64,000 nucleotides of DNA from Tepidibacillus_B infernus. Lineage in GTDB: Bacteria > Bacillota > Bacilli > Tepidibacillales > Tepidibacillaceae. Made by a program: the position numbers and the translations under genes. Positions 1 to 8,794 of the stretch are shown here, piece by piece; position 1 is the stretch's first letter; every line of letters begins with the position of its first letter. The stretch lies in the NCBI RefSeq assembly GCF_048898065.1, contig NZ_JBLWFI010000001.1, positions 2,286,155-2,350,154 of the forward strand, written 5' to 3'. Under the pieces are notes generated by a model. The model searched no databases. It worked only from the letters and a program-made list of their open reading frames with translations, and was not told where the DNA came from.

Positions 1-1091
1 ACTCCACCTGAGAAGGTCATCCCAATCTTTACATTTAAAATATGCATAATCATAAATGACAAACCAGCAAAAACTGCATGAACTGCAAATAATGCAGGAG
101 CCACAAAAAGAAAAGTAAACTCAATTGGCTCTGTAATCCCTGTTAAAAAAGAGGTTAAAGCTGCAGAAGCTAAAATTCCTCCAACTAATTTGCGTTTTTC
201 AGGACGAGCTTCATGATACATCGCTAACGCAGCAGCAGGAAGTCCAAACATCATAAATGGGAATTTTCCTGTCATAAAAGTACCTGCCGTTAATGGAACC
301 CCATCCTTTAACTGAGCAAAGAAGATCGATTGGTCACCACGAATCACTTGACCCGCTTTATTCACATATTCACCAAATTCAAACCAGAAAGGTGAGTAGA
401 AAATGTGATGCAAACCAAATGGAATGAGCGAACGTTCAATTAAGCCAAAGATAAAGGCAGCTAAGGTTCTATTCGTATCAATCATGCTATAAGAAAATGT
501 ATTTAATGCATGTTGAATGGGCGGCCAGATAAAAATCATCAGAATCCCTAATAGAAGTGCTGATCCAGCGGTTACGATCGGTACAAAACGCTTACCAGCA
601 AAGAACCCTAAAAACTGTGGCAACTCGATATTGTAATACTTTTTGTACAGATAGGAAGCTAAAATACCAACAATGATCCCCCCAAACACCCCTGTTTGTA
701 AGGTTGGGATTCCCACAACCATGGCATAGGACTTATCTGCAGCAACCATATCTGGCGTTACACCTAAGATGACACCCATCGTAATATTCATGATTAAGAA
801 ACCAATGATTGCGGCAAGTCCTGCTACCCCTTCACCTCCAGCTAATCCTACGGCAACTCCTACCGCAAACAACAACGATAAATTTCCAAAGATGATTCCC
901 CCAGCTTCTTCCATCACTTTTGCAACTAATTGAAATGTCGGATTCGATAAAAAAGTAAGCCTTTGCACTAATGCTGGGTTTTGGAATGCATTACCAAAAG
1001 CAAGCAATATTCCCGCTGCAGGCAGGATGGCAACTGGAAGCATCAGCGATTTTCCTACTTGTTGTAGGATACCAAATATTTTTTTAAACAT
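1..1091 (-). CDS. ptsG: Glucose-type PTS permease, EIIC domain (partial, C-terminus beyond window)
   Basis: Membrane EIIC part of a glucose/N-acetylglucosamine-class phosphotransferase permease. The reading frame starts at ATG 1091 behind a TTGGAGGT ribosome binding site and runs off the window after about 363 codons, so no EIIB or EIIA domain can be seen. The N-terminus ([19 protein letters not shown]) and the segments around [28 protein letters not shown] and [15 protein letters not shown] are typical of PtsG-family EIIC. It lies directly downstream of glcT, and its leader carries a GlcT-type antiterminator and terminator, which supports glucose as substrate. The trehalose EIIBC in this window lacks an EIIA, so a PtsG EIIA domain, if present beyond the edge, could serve both (inference). 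Confidence 0.93.
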   Translation of the reverse strand, partial: MFKKIFGILQQVGKSLMLPVAILPAAGILLAFGNAFQNPALVQRLTFLSNPTFQLVAKVMEEAGGIIFGNLSLLFAVGVAVGLAGGEGVAGLAAIIGFLIMNITMGVILGVTPDMVAADKSYAMVVGIPTLQTGVFGGIIVGILASYLYKKYYNIELPQFLGFFAGKRFVPIVTAGSALLLGILMIFIWPPIQHALNTFSYSMIDTNRTLAAFIFGLIERSLIPFGLHHIFYSPFWFEFGEYVNKAGQVIRGDQSIFFAQLKDGVPLTAGTFMTGKFPFMMFGLPAAALAMYHEARPEKRKLVGGILASAALTSFLTGITEPIEFTFLFVAPALFAVHAVFAGLSFMIMHILNVKIGMTFSGG

Positions 1092-1121
1092 AAAATCAAC
1101 CTCCAATAGTAATTTAAACAC

Positions 1122-1192
1122 AAAAAAGACATGAGAAATTACCAACTTATACAACTTAGGATGTCGCATAAATCGGAAATTTACTCATGCCT
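1122..1192 (-). terminator. Conditional terminator in ptsG leader
   Basis: On the minus strand the leader folds into a long hairpin, AGGCATGAG pairing with CTCATGTCT, extended by about 20 further pairs with one mismatch, followed by a run of six T. Its 5' arm overlaps the GlcT binding sequence, so antitermination and termination are mutually exclusive. Confidence 0.85.
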
Positions 1193-1210
1193 GATCGAAT
1201 CAGTTACACG
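1184..1210 (-). promoter_or_regulatory. Ribonucleic antiterminator (RAT) for GlcT
   Basis: The minus strand reads GTAACTGATTCGATCAGGCA followed by TGAG. It closely resembles the Bacillus ptsG RAT as I remember it, and it overlaps the upstream arm of the ptsG terminator. GlcT bound here would stabilise the antiterminator and let transcription enter ptsG when glucose is present (known for the family). Confidence 0.82.
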
Positions 1211-1215
1211 ATTCT

Positions 1216-2076
1216 TTACTTTGTATTCATTTTCTGATAGATTCGCTCAATATGTAGCGTAAGATAACTTACTTCTGCTTCTGGTATCTGTGCCTTTAAT
1301 TCATTCTGCATGATTTTAACGAGTTGCCAACTAAGATTATAGCATATGGGATATTCTTTCCGCAATAAGGTAGTTAATGGATGATCTTGGTCAAGAAATT
1401 GGTTTCTCTCTGTCCTCTCAATCGCAAAACGAAGATGAGTGATTAATCTTGCATAATCTATGGAATCTCGATCAATTTTAATTTCCAATTCGTTTTCTAT
1501 CACTTGTATCAATTTACCAATAAGGGAAGAAAATTGGTTCATCTTGGAAACGCTTTGCTTTGTTTTTGCACTGTGCAAATGGAGGGTAATAAACCCGATC
1601 TCATCATCAGGAATTTCCATTTTTAAAAGTTTACTTAACATGTTCACTCCATCTTGAGCCAAAGCATATTCCTCAGGATAAAGGCTACGAACTTCATGTA
1701 AAAATGGATTTTGGATTTGTATCCCTTGTTTTAAACGTTTAATCGCAAACGAAATATGATCAATAAAAGAGACAAGAAATTGTTCAGTAAGCTTAACTTC
1801 TAATCGGTCCTCTATATATTGAATATAATCGTTAATGGCATGGATAATCTCTTCTTCAGTTTCGGTAAAAATCCGTAACATCGTTTCTCGATTGTTATCG
1901 GAAGAGAGAACAAATATTTTTTCTATTGATGAGTCGTAGGGAATCCATTCTCCCTTTTTTCTATTAAAACCAATCCCTTTACCTAGGAGGACAACCTCTT
2001 TCTGAAATTCATCTACTGCTAAAACCGTATTATTATTTAATGTTCGTTTAACCAGATAACTTTTTCCTTCATTCAT
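1216..2076 (-). CDS. glcT: Transcriptional antiterminator GlcT
   Basis: BglG/SacY-family RNA-binding antiterminator that controls ptsG. An N-terminal CAT RNA-binding domain (about residues 1-60, with NNNTVLAVDE and GKGIGF) is followed by two PRD domains, whose conserved histidines lie in DHISFAIKRL, TLHLHSAK, THLRFAIER and TLHIERIY. PTS-dependent phosphorylation of the PRDs sets activity in this family. The ATG at 2076 is preferred over an upstream ATG at 2085 because AAGGA sits 8 nt before it and the N-terminus then matches known GlcT proteins (286 aa). A perfect cre-like site lies just upstream. Confidence 0.93.
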   Translation of the reverse strand: MNEGKSYLVKRTLNNNTVLAVDEFQKEVVLLGKGIGFNRKKGEWIPYDSSIEKIFVLSSDNNRETMLRIFTETEEEIIHAINDYIQYIEDRLEVKLTEQFLVSFIDHISFAIKRLKQGIQIQNPFLHEVRSLYPEEYALAQDGVNMLSKLLKMEIPDDEIGFITLHLHSAKTKQSVSKMNQFSSLIGKLIQVIENELEIKIDRDSIDYARLITHLRFAIERTERNQFLDQDHPLTTLLRKEYPICYNLSWQLVKIMQNELKAQIPEAEVSYLTLHIERIYQKMNTK

Positions 2077-2120
2077 GAGATTCATCCTTGTCTTCGTGCT
2101 ATATAATAAATATACATGAT

Positions 2121-2135
2121 ATGAAAACGTTTTAC
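2121..2135. promoter_or_regulatory. cre site upstream of glcT
   Basis: ATGAAAACGTTTTAC matches the CcpA consensus WTGAAARCGYTTWWN at every position. It lies about 45 bp upstream of glcT, which suggests CcpA control of the glcT-ptsG unit. The direction of the effect cannot be read from sequence. Confidence 0.65.
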
Positions 2136-2142
2136 CAGAAAG

Positions 2143-2173
2143 AAAAAGCTATCCTCATCATTTATCGGATAGC
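2143..2173 (-). terminator. Terminator after FTR1 gene
   Basis: On the minus strand GCTATCC and GGATAGC form a 7-bp stem with a 12-nt loop, followed by TTTTTCTTTC. It is placed just downstream of the iron permease stop. Confidence 0.75.
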
Positions 2174-2190
2174 AATGTTCCATATAGCAA

Positions 2191-3126
2191 TTAAACTGCA
2201 GTTGGATGGTTTGCTTTGAACGAGTTATTCTCCATGTTTGCCTCGTTTGCTTTGTTTTCCTCTTTACGTTGGTTCGTGTATCGAACCCAAAAGATCACTA
2301 CGATAAAATATCCTAAATACGCTAATAACTCTTCAATCGATGGGTGGTGGGAATAACCAAACATGGCTTTCATAAAGATTCCTACTTGGCCACTGATTAG
2401 TGGTTGTTTTCCTGTGTCTCTAATATACTGTGCGGCATCGATTGGATGTTCAGGCATGAAGCCAATAATATTATATACTTCAGGCATTGCACTACCCATG
2501 ATTCCTAAATCTTGCATCATGCCAATACCTTGGACTAACAATCCAGCAGCAATCATCATAATCAATATACCAGTAATTTTGAAAAAGGTTTTTAATGGGA
2601 AACGGACAAGTCCTTTAAACATTAAATAAGCAATGACCGCAGAAAGAATTAAACCAAACAAGGCGCCTTTACTTTCAATGGCTCTAGTAATATCTCCCCC
2701 TGTTATAGCTGCAAAGAAGAAGACTGTTTCTACTCCCTCACGGAGAACAACTAAATAAGCATGTGTCACCATGCCAATGACACTACCAGTTGTGACGATT
2801 TGCGAAAGTTTATCTTGTGTCTTAGTATGCACGTCTCTATTGTTTTCATTCATCCAAAAAATCATTTGCGTTAAAAGAACGCTTGAGACTAACATAATTC
2901 CTAACTTCATATAATTTTGACTTCCCATTGATGTAAATCCAGTCAAAACTACCTGAAAGATTAATGCCATTAATAAGCTTGAAATAACTGCGCCAAATGC
3001 ACCAGTCCAAACCCATTTATTATATTTTGCTCGGTCCATTTTTTTTAAATAAGTAATGATGATCCCTATAATGAGAAAAGCTTCTAACCCTTCCCTAAAG
3101 GTGATTAAAAATGCCTGAAAATCCAT
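2191..3126 (-). CDS. FTR1-family iron permease (EfeU-like)
   Basis: Multi-pass membrane permease of the OFeT/FTR1 family, which imports iron using paired REGLE-type motifs. Both are visible: REGLEAFLIIG in helix 1 and REGVETVFFFAA in helix 4. The 311 residues are almost entirely the permease domain. The extracytoplasmic N-terminal domain fused to the permease in longer Bacillus EfeU proteins is absent. Start ATG 3126 has a GGGGG ribosome binding site 9 nt upstream. Expression is from a promoter overlapped by one Fur box and followed by a second, perfect one. Neither an EfeO/imelysin-type nor an EfeB peroxidase gene lies next to it. Two Fur-controlled helical exported proteins nearby are candidate partners (inference). 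Confidence 0.92.
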   Translation of the reverse strand: MDFQAFLITFREGLEAFLIIGIIITYLKKMDRAKYNKWVWTGAFGAVISSLLMALIFQVVLTGFTSMGSQNYMKLGIMLVSSVLLTQMIFWMNENNRDVHTKTQDKLSQIVTTGSVIGMVTHAYLVVLREGVETVFFFAAITGGDITRAIESKGALFGLILSAVIAYLMFKGLVRFPLKTFFKITGILIMMIAAGLLVQGIGMMQDLGIMGSAMPEVYNIIGFMPEHPIDAAQYIRDTGKQPLISGQVGIFMKAMFGYSHHPSIEELLAYLGYFIVVIFWVRYTNQRKEENKANEANMENNSFKANHPTAV

Positions 3127-3221
3127 TCTCCTTTTCCCCCTTAAGACAATCTAATAGATTCGTTCCCATCATAAGTATATGGCTATTTTCACTATTATGA
3201 TATTGTTATCTTTATTATGAC

Positions 3222-3240
3222 GATAATGATAATCATTATC
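3222..3240. promoter_or_regulatory. Fur box 1 upstream of FTR1 gene
   Basis: GATAATGATAATCATTATC is identical to the classical 19-bp Fur consensus. It lies immediately downstream of the -10 element of the FTR1 promoter, where bound Fur would block transcription. Confidence 0.9.
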
Positions 3241-3250
3241 ATTTGTAAAT

Positions 3251-3279
3251 ATTTTATTGCAAATCATTCTCATTGTCAA
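3251..3279 (-). promoter_or_regulatory. FTR1 promoter with Fur box 2 in its spacer
   Basis: On the minus strand TTGACA (3274-3279) and TAAAAT (3251-3256) are separated by 17 bp. GACAATGAGAATGATTTGC (3258-3276), a degenerate Fur box, covers the spacer. The -35 overlaps the stop of the upstream glycosyltransferase gene, so the permease has its own promoter. Confidence 0.82.
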
Positions 3280-4808
3280 TGCTTTAATTTTTCATATAAC
3301 TCTGGCAATGCTTCATATAAGACGATCTGATAGTAAGTAGGATAAAGAAATGAATCTGCTTCGGTTTGAAAAACAGGTTTTAAATAAGGTGCGTACTTTC
3401 CCTTCTGTTCTCCGAAACCATCTAAAACAGCATTCGTCACCAAAATACGCCGATTCTCCCCATAAATAAGGATTTGATTTTCAAAATCTGCTGGATTCCT
3501 TAAACGAATGGTTTGAAAATCAGGATATAAATATTGAATCACCCTTTGCTCTTCCCAGGTAAAAATCGTTGTTTGTTCAGGATGATAGGATTGGTTGATT
3601 TGATTCGCCAGTTGTACCATCGGCGGTTTTTCAACTGCATACTGTTCTACTAATGGAATCGATGTAATCATCGTAACGAAAGCTAATCCTAAAAATATCA
3701 GTTTAGAAAGCCGACCTATTTTCCCTAGACTCCATACAAAACCTATCAATATGAATGGGATCAAGATTGCAACATGCCGCGGTTTATCTAAATTTTGCCC
3801 AATAAAAGCCCAAAGAATATAAGGGATTGTACTAAGTAAATAGAGTAGGCAACGGTAGGATTTCATCGATTGAAAGTGAAAGTATTTTGGAAAAAGCCGA
3901 ATCTTTTTACTTACTTTTAAAAAGTGATAAACGATCCATAGCAATCCTCCAAATAGAAAAAAGGAAATAATCCAACTTTTCCCCCCAAGGCTTACCCAAA
4001 TCAGTTTGATAATGCTTTCAACTCGATCTAGATAACGTGGGCTAGTTAATACAGTTCCTCCCCAATCGGTAAAATGTCCAGAAGTAAAAGCAATTCCTAA
4101 CCTCAAGTAAGGAAGAAGTCCCCCTTCTGTATAAGCCACTGGAAAAAACCATAATGCTAATCCGAAAAAAAGTGATAAGGCCATCAATACAGTATGCCTT
4201 AATAAAGTTCTCCATTTGATCCTTTGTTGAAGATCAAAGCTAGACATGAGAAGTGGTAGCAAAAGGACTGCGACAAAAGGAAAATAAGAGATTCTTACGC
4301 CCATGGCTAATCCATAAACAAATGAAGCGATGATTCCTGTACGCAGATACTCGGATTGAGTTAAGGATTGATTGAAGGTACGGGAGATAATCCACAATAC
4401 GACCCAAATCATCATCATCCCCAAACTATCTGACATCGGTTGTTCAGCCATTAGCCATAGCAGTGGATTAACGGCAGAAAGGATTGTAGTAAAAAGAGCG
4501 ATCTTTTTCCCTAGCCAATTCTTTATCGTGAAATAGATAAGAGGTATCATGATGATTCCAGCGATAGCACTTACCAGACTTAGTGAAATAATGGGTTCAC
4601 TCACCAACTTGTTCATCCATTTTGTAGGTAAAAGGTATAAAGGGTACCCTGGAAAATGAGGCTGCATGTTGTAGATATCATATCTAACAACACCTAACGC
4701 AAAATCGACCGTATCCCAACTATCAGGATAGCGGCCGATATAAAGCAAACGGGGGATTGCAATAACACCCAAAGCAAAAAAGATCAACCATTTTTCCCCT
4801 TTTATCAT
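3276..4808 (-). CDS. GT-C superfamily membrane glycosyltransferase (PMT/ArnT-like)
   Basis: A 510-residue integral membrane protein with about ten hydrophobic segments. The first extracytoplasmic loop holds DSWDTVDFA and PHFPGYPLYLLPTKW, the acidic-pair style loop seen in GT39/GT-C transferases that use polyprenyl-phosphate sugars. The last 120 residues are a soluble extracytoplasmic tail. It overlaps the preceding gene by ATGA (4805-4808), so translation is probably coupled, and both should be read from the Fur-boxed promoter at 5606-5635. The GT2 polyprenyl-sugar synthase-like gene upstream could supply the donor. The sugar and acceptor are unknown. Confidence 0.78.
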   Translation of the reverse strand: MIKGEKWLIFFALGVIAIPRLLYIGRYPDSWDTVDFALGVVRYDIYNMQPHFPGYPLYLLPTKWMNKLVSEPIISLSLVSAIAGIIMIPLIYFTIKNWLGKKIALFTTILSAVNPLLWLMAEQPMSDSLGMMMIWVVLWIISRTFNQSLTQSEYLRTGIIASFVYGLAMGVRISYFPFVAVLLLPLLMSSFDLQQRIKWRTLLRHTVLMALSLFFGLALWFFPVAYTEGGLLPYLRLGIAFTSGHFTDWGGTVLTSPRYLDRVESIIKLIWVSLGGKSWIISFFLFGGLLWIVYHFLKVSKKIRLFPKYFHFQSMKSYRCLLYLLSTIPYILWAFIGQNLDKPRHVAILIPFILIGFVWSLGKIGRLSKLIFLGLAFVTMITSIPLVEQYAVEKPPMVQLANQINQSYHPEQTTIFTWEEQRVIQYLYPDFQTIRLRNPADFENQILIYGENRRILVTNAVLDGFGEQKGKYAPYLKPVFQTEADSFLYPTYYQIVLYEALPELYEKLKH

Positions 4809-5566
4809 TTAGTTCGTTTTTTCCCTTTCCTTGTAAAAAGGAGTAGAGCTCCTACAATCACGAATAAAATAATTAACAATGGAACCCAGTTAGCCCATGT
4901 TGTCGTGCCACCCTTTACCTCAATATCTGTTTGTCCAGTTCCCTTTGTATGTCCTTGATATCCTGCTTCTGTTTGGAAAAAATCCTTAATCTCATTTAAA
5001 ATCAGATCCCGATTGGAATCAAACTTTGCCCGATCTGATGAAACTTTTCCTACTCCAAATAATCCAGGATTACCAAGGGAAGCTAAGGCTTCATCAAAAG
5101 CATTACGTATCTTTTGGTCTAATTCTGGATCTGCTTTTATAACTTCTGGGGATAAGGCTTCATAGTTAGCAAACGCTTTAGCTAATAATACCTTTGCTTG
5201 AGCATAATCATCAAATATTTCCCCCATATTGGTAAATCGTCTTTCAATGTTACGAACGATCACAACCTTCATCTCATAAATCACTAGATTTGCATCCTTG
5301 TCATCAATTCCTTTTTGAATCCGATCCACCTGCTCTTGGCCAAACTCTTTTACCATTTCTGGTTTAATTTCATTCAATTTGTTTTGAACTGCTGCAAAAT
5401 CCTTCGTTTCTTTACTCAATGCTGCTAACATATCTGTATAAGCTGATGCTATTGCATCTTCATTAGGACTACCATAAGAATAGGCATTGACATTTGTAGG
5501 AATGAATGTTGCTACTAGCATGAGCATCATGAGTAAAGAAGCAACCATGTTACTAGTTTTCATCAT
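4805..5566 (-). CDS. Exported helical protein with C-terminal membrane anchor, Fur-regulated (function unknown)
   Basis: I do not recognise a named family. The 253 residues comprise a signal peptide (about 1-28), an alpha-helical extracytoplasmic region rich in Ala, Glu, Asp and Lys, and a single C-terminal membrane segment (WVPLLIILFVIVGALLLF, about 226-243) ending in a basic tail. ATG 5566 follows a GGGGG ribosome binding site. A Fur box lies in its promoter. The architecture and regulation fit a separated version of the extracytoplasmic domain that is fused to FTR1 permeases elsewhere, which would make it an iron-capturing partner of the permease (inference). It is translationally coupled to the GT-C glycosyltransferase. 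Confidence 0.8.
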   Translation of the reverse strand: MMKTSNMVASLLMMLMLVATFIPTNVNAYSYGSPNEDAIASAYTDMLAALSKETKDFAAVQNKLNEIKPEMVKEFGQEQVDRIQKGIDDKDANLVIYEMKVVIVRNIERRFTNMGEIFDDYAQAKVLLAKAFANYEALSPEVIKADPELDQKIRNAFDEALASLGNPGLFGVGKVSSDRAKFDSNRDLILNEIKDFFQTEAGYQGHTKGTGQTDIEVKGGTTTWANWVPLLIILFVIVGALLLFTRKGKKRTK

Positions 5567-5605
5567 TTTTAACCCCCACTCGAAATGATAAAATCTTCCT
5601 TTTCT

Positions 5606-5635
5606 ATTTTAATTGATAATGATTATTATCGTCAA
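5606..5635 (-). promoter_or_regulatory. Promoter with Fur box for the helical protein / GT-C unit
   Basis: On the minus strand TTGACG (5630-5635), an 18-bp spacer and TAAAAT (5606-5611). The spacer is a Fur box, GATAATAATCATTATCA on that strand (5614-5630), closely matching the TGATAATNATTATCA core. Confidence 0.82.
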
Positions 5636-5641
5636 AGAAAT

Positions 5642-6388
5642 TTAACTATTTTTTGACCATTGATGCGCATCCTTGATAATTTTTACTTTTTGTACAGGTC
5701 TACTCATTTCTTTGAAAATGGCTGGAATCACTTTCGTCAAATAAGCTTTAAATTTAATGAATGACTTTCCTTTTTGTCTTACTTGATATTGAATTGGAAT
5801 TTCTTTAAGCCTAAAACCCTTTCGAACCAAATTCAAAGTTAGGACTTGAGCATAGTTGTAATCATGAATGATTTCCGCATGCTCCATTGCTTGCTTGGAA
5901 AAAGCTCTCATCCCTGATTGGCCATCATAAATCCATTTTCTTAATAATAAGGACTGTAAAAAGGTAAAGGTGTAATTACCTAAACGTCGATGTAGCTTCA
6001 TGCCCTTAATTTGTCCTAAAAAGCGTGACCCTATGATATAATCTGCCTCCCCTTTAAAAAGAGGTTCTAAAAGATCAGGGATCTGTTCAGGGGGATATTC
6101 ATTATCTGAATCAATATAAACGCCGATATCAGCCCCTAAACAGAGAGCTTTTTCTAGCCCTTTTCTTACTGCTGCTCCTAACCCTTGATTGCTTGAGAAC
6201 GAAAAAATATAATCAGCACCAGCCCTTTTTGCAACAGAGACGGTTTGGTCTTCTGACCCATCATCAATCACTAGTACTTTCACATCTATTCTTGAATCAA
6301 AATTTCGAGGAATTCTAGCAATAACTTCGCCAATTATTTCTTCTTCATTATGTGCCGGTAGAAATACGATTACTCTCTGCTTCTTCAT
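5642..6388 (-). CDS. Family 2 glycosyltransferase (dolichyl/polyprenyl-phosphate sugar synthase-like)
   Basis: Soluble GT-A fold glycosyltransferase, 248 aa, resembling DPM1-like synthases that make polyprenyl-phosphate-linked sugars on the cytoplasmic face. Visible motifs: PAHNEEEIIGEVI at the N-terminus, VIDDGSEDQT for nucleotide binding, and YIDSDNEYPPEQIP as the metal-binding DXD-like site. No membrane segments are evident. ATG 6388 has AAAGGGG upstream and the gene overlaps the end of the phosphatase-like gene by 41 nt, so it belongs to the same operon. It could make the donor for the GT-C enzyme encoded next (inference). Confidence 0.85.
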   Translation of the reverse strand: MKKQRVIVFLPAHNEEEIIGEVIARIPRNFDSRIDVKVLVIDDGSEDQTVSVAKRAGADYIFSFSSNQGLGAAVRKGLEKALCLGADIGVYIDSDNEYPPEQIPDLLEPLFKGEADYIIGSRFLGQIKGMKLHRRLGNYTFTFLQSLLLRKWIYDGQSGMRAFSKQAMEHAEIIHDYNYAQVLTLNLVRKGFRLKEIPIQYQVRQKGKSFIKFKAYLTKVIPAIFKEMSRPVQKVKIIKDAHQWSKNS

Positions 6389-7859
6389 TTATGTTCCCCT
6401 TTAACTCTTTGATTGCTTCCATTAGAACAGGACCTCTGCTATGTTCTGGGAATGGCGCACCTAATAAATAGGCGATGGTCGGAGCAACAGAGATTAAAGA
6501 ATGTCGCTTATCCACTTGTTTCCCTTTTGCAATATTTGGCCCATGCATAAAGAATGGAACAAATCGTTCCCCTTCATCTAAATGGCCATGACCACCAATC
6601 CCATCTGATTGTCCATGATCAGCAGCAATAATGATCGTAGTATCTTCCATCATGCCTTTATCTTCTAACCAATGAACAAACTCTTCAATTAAATGGTCTG
6701 CTTCCTCAATTTTTTGCTTATATTCTTCATACAAAGAACCTCGACTATGCCCAGTTTGATCGGTACTAATCAGTTGAACTGCTAATAAATCAGGATTTTG
6801 CTCGCTCATTATTTTTTTTGCCCGTTCAATAATATTTCGATCTGCTACATCGTTATTCATGACTGCTGTCACACTTTCTACATCATCTGCCATTGCATCG
6901 ATTAAATGAGCAATTCCTAGTAACCTGCCTTTTTTCCCAACCTTTCTGAGAGAATCAAAGACGCTCTCTACTTTAATTCCTAATTTCCATACCATATTCG
7001 ATTTAATTCCATGCTCTTTTGGGTAAGTCCCTGTAAAGATAGAAGAAAAACAGACAACGGTTCTTGCAGGGTACACGGTTTCCATTTGTGTATATTCTGT
7101 TCCATTTAGTCGCAATTGATCGAGAAAAGGAGTATTGGCTTCAACAAAACGATCTTTTCTTGCCCCATCTACAATTATCATGATCACTTTCTTGGTTAAA
7201 GCTTGACTTGATTCTGTGAAAAATTGTTTGGTATATCCTTCCCTTTCCTTTGGTTTCCAATCAAACAAATAATGGTGTAAGAGCCAGCTAAATAAGAATA
7301 CAAAACCACCAAAACCTAATAATCTAATCCAATCTAACTCGCCAATGGTATAACCCTGTTGCAATAAGGAATATTGGCGATCCCACAAGAATAACAACAA
7401 TAAAAACTTCGGGATCTGTTCTTGAGCATTACCACTGGTAGAATCGCTATTTTTTAAAACTAACTTCCAAAAGCGTGTAAAATTTAACCAAGATGTACCG
7501 ATTCGTAAATGGTAATAAAAAGTTCCCCAAAAAAAGATTGTAAAGAAAAAATAGAGTCCTAAAGCAAATAAAGAAAGGCCTATATTTAGCTGATTCCATA
7601 AAATGAGCGAAACAACAAAGGGAATCCATAAATAATTCCTTAGCATCAATGGGTAGTCATAAACATAGTAAATTACAAGTAGAGGCAAAATGGTTAACAT
7701 GCTCAAAGCCATAGTGGACCAGAACGAACTAGTAGACCAATCGGGAATATGAAAGAGCAAAAAAGTCCCTACTACAAAAATAGGAGTAAAAGGTTTTCCC
7801 TCATTTAATAAATTCCATCCCCTTGCCGCAATAATCTCAAACCAGGATGCTTTTTTCAT
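6348..7859 (-). CDS. Membrane-anchored alkaline phosphatase superfamily protein
   Basis: The N-terminal third has about six hydrophobic segments. The C-terminal part is an alkaline phosphatase/phosphodiesterase-type domain: MIIVDGARKDRF (metal Asp), PARTVVCFSSIFTGTYPKEH (nucleophile Thr region), STDQTGHSRG and AADHGQSDGIGGHGH (metal ligands). Relatives include nucleotide pyrophosphatases and phospholipid- or glycan-modifying phosphotransferases. The substrate is not evident. The start at 7859 is chosen over 7895 because it forms an ATGA overlap with the upstream gene and has AAAGGGG in front. The product is then 503 aa. It sits between the flippase-like and GT2 genes, consistent with work on a lipid-linked glycan. 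Confidence 0.82.
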   Translation of the reverse strand: MKKASWFEIIAARGWNLLNEGKPFTPIFVVGTFLLFHIPDWSTSSFWSTMALSMLTILPLLVIYYVYDYPLMLRNYLWIPFVVSLILWNQLNIGLSLFALGLYFFFTIFFWGTFYYHLRIGTSWLNFTRFWKLVLKNSDSTSGNAQEQIPKFLLLLFLWDRQYSLLQQGYTIGELDWIRLLGFGGFVFLFSWLLHHYLFDWKPKEREGYTKQFFTESSQALTKKVIMIIVDGARKDRFVEANTPFLDQLRLNGTEYTQMETVYPARTVVCFSSIFTGTYPKEHGIKSNMVWKLGIKVESVFDSLRKVGKKGRLLGIAHLIDAMADDVESVTAVMNNDVADRNIIERAKKIMSEQNPDLLAVQLISTDQTGHSRGSLYEEYKQKIEEADHLIEEFVHWLEDKGMMEDTTIIIAADHGQSDGIGGHGHLDEGERFVPFFMHGPNIAKGKQVDKRHSLISVAPTIAYLLGAPFPEHSRGPVLMEAIKELKGNINEEAESNRISTGT

Positions 7860-8794
7860 TCTGCATTTGCCCCTTTCTCGTTGATTTTTAGCCACTTCTT
7901 TAATTCGCTGATCCGAATCGGGTATTTAAATAAGACGTAAAGACCAACTAAATAAGAAAAAAAGAACTTAAATCCATGACTAACCAAAGCGATACTATAG
8001 GCTTCCTCCCATGATAAACCCACTCTTGAAAGAGCAAAGCTCATCATACTTTCATAATTGCCGATTCCACCTGGTGTAAAATGAAAGACCTGAGTAGAGA
8101 TTGTTAAACTGTTAACCCAAATTGCATCAAGAAAAGATAGAGAAAGCCCCGAGGCCATCGTTACGCCAAACACAACGATCGTTTCAAAAAGCCAACTTAG
8201 CGTAATAAACAAAATGAGATAGATTCCTTTTGTTCCTGAAAAAGCCTGTTGAATCATCTGCCAATGTTTTCGCAAAATGTCTGAATTCATTCTTTTTGAT
8301 AACCAATAAAAGAGAAGGAGTCCTAAGCTTAAACCGGTAAGCACAATCAGAAATAGGCCTATAGAAAGATCGAAACCAATAAATAATGCACCAACATTTA
8401 CTATTAGACCCAAGATAAGCATATCTAGTAATCTCATTACCACGACTGAATGAAGAGTTTCATCAAACTGAACCTTTTTCTCTTTTATTAGCAATCCTAC
8501 TCTTACTGCATCGCCTACTTTAAGTGGCAACAAATGATTGATAAAGAGACTATAGAATAAGGCATAAAGGTAAACAGATAGAGGAATGGATTGATTCAAA
8601 TACCATTTCCATGCCAATGCCCGAAGAACAAAAGCCAGTCCATAAACAACAAACATGGCGATTAACCAAGTTGGATTGGTTATTAGTTGCTTACTAACCC
8701 TTCCAATAAGATCGACATCGAAATAACGCAATGTTAAAAAGGTAAAAAAGATTAAAAAGATAAAGCCTATGAGTCGAAAAAGTGTTCTTTTCAT
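7856..8794 (-). CDS. Flippase-like / LPG-synthase-TM-domain membrane protein (UPF0104)
   Basis: About 312 residues with roughly eight transmembrane helices, of the family named after the membrane part of lysylphosphatidylglycerol synthase (YbhN/AglD type). The family signature region HLLPLKVGDAVRVGLL and the late FTPGGIGNYESMMSFAL segment are present. Members occur in polyprenyl-glycan loci and are proposed flippases; this is family inference. Start 8794 is chosen because it overlaps the epimerase stop as ATGA; an upstream ATG at 8821 would lie within the epimerase gene. It is coupled to both neighbours. Confidence 0.83.
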   Translation of the reverse strand: MKRTLFRLIGFIFLIFFTFLTLRYFDVDLIGRVSKQLITNPTWLIAMFVVYGLAFVLRALAWKWYLNQSIPLSVYLYALFYSLFINHLLPLKVGDAVRVGLLIKEKKVQFDETLHSVVVMRLLDMLILGLIVNVGALFIGFDLSIGLFLIVLTGLSLGLLLFYWLSKRMNSDILRKHWQMIQQAFSGTKGIYLILFITLSWLFETIVVFGVTMASGLSLSFLDAIWVNSLTISTQVFHFTPGGIGNYESMMSFALSRVGLSWEEAYSIALVSHGFKFFFSYLVGLYVLFKYPIRISELKKWLKINEKGANAE

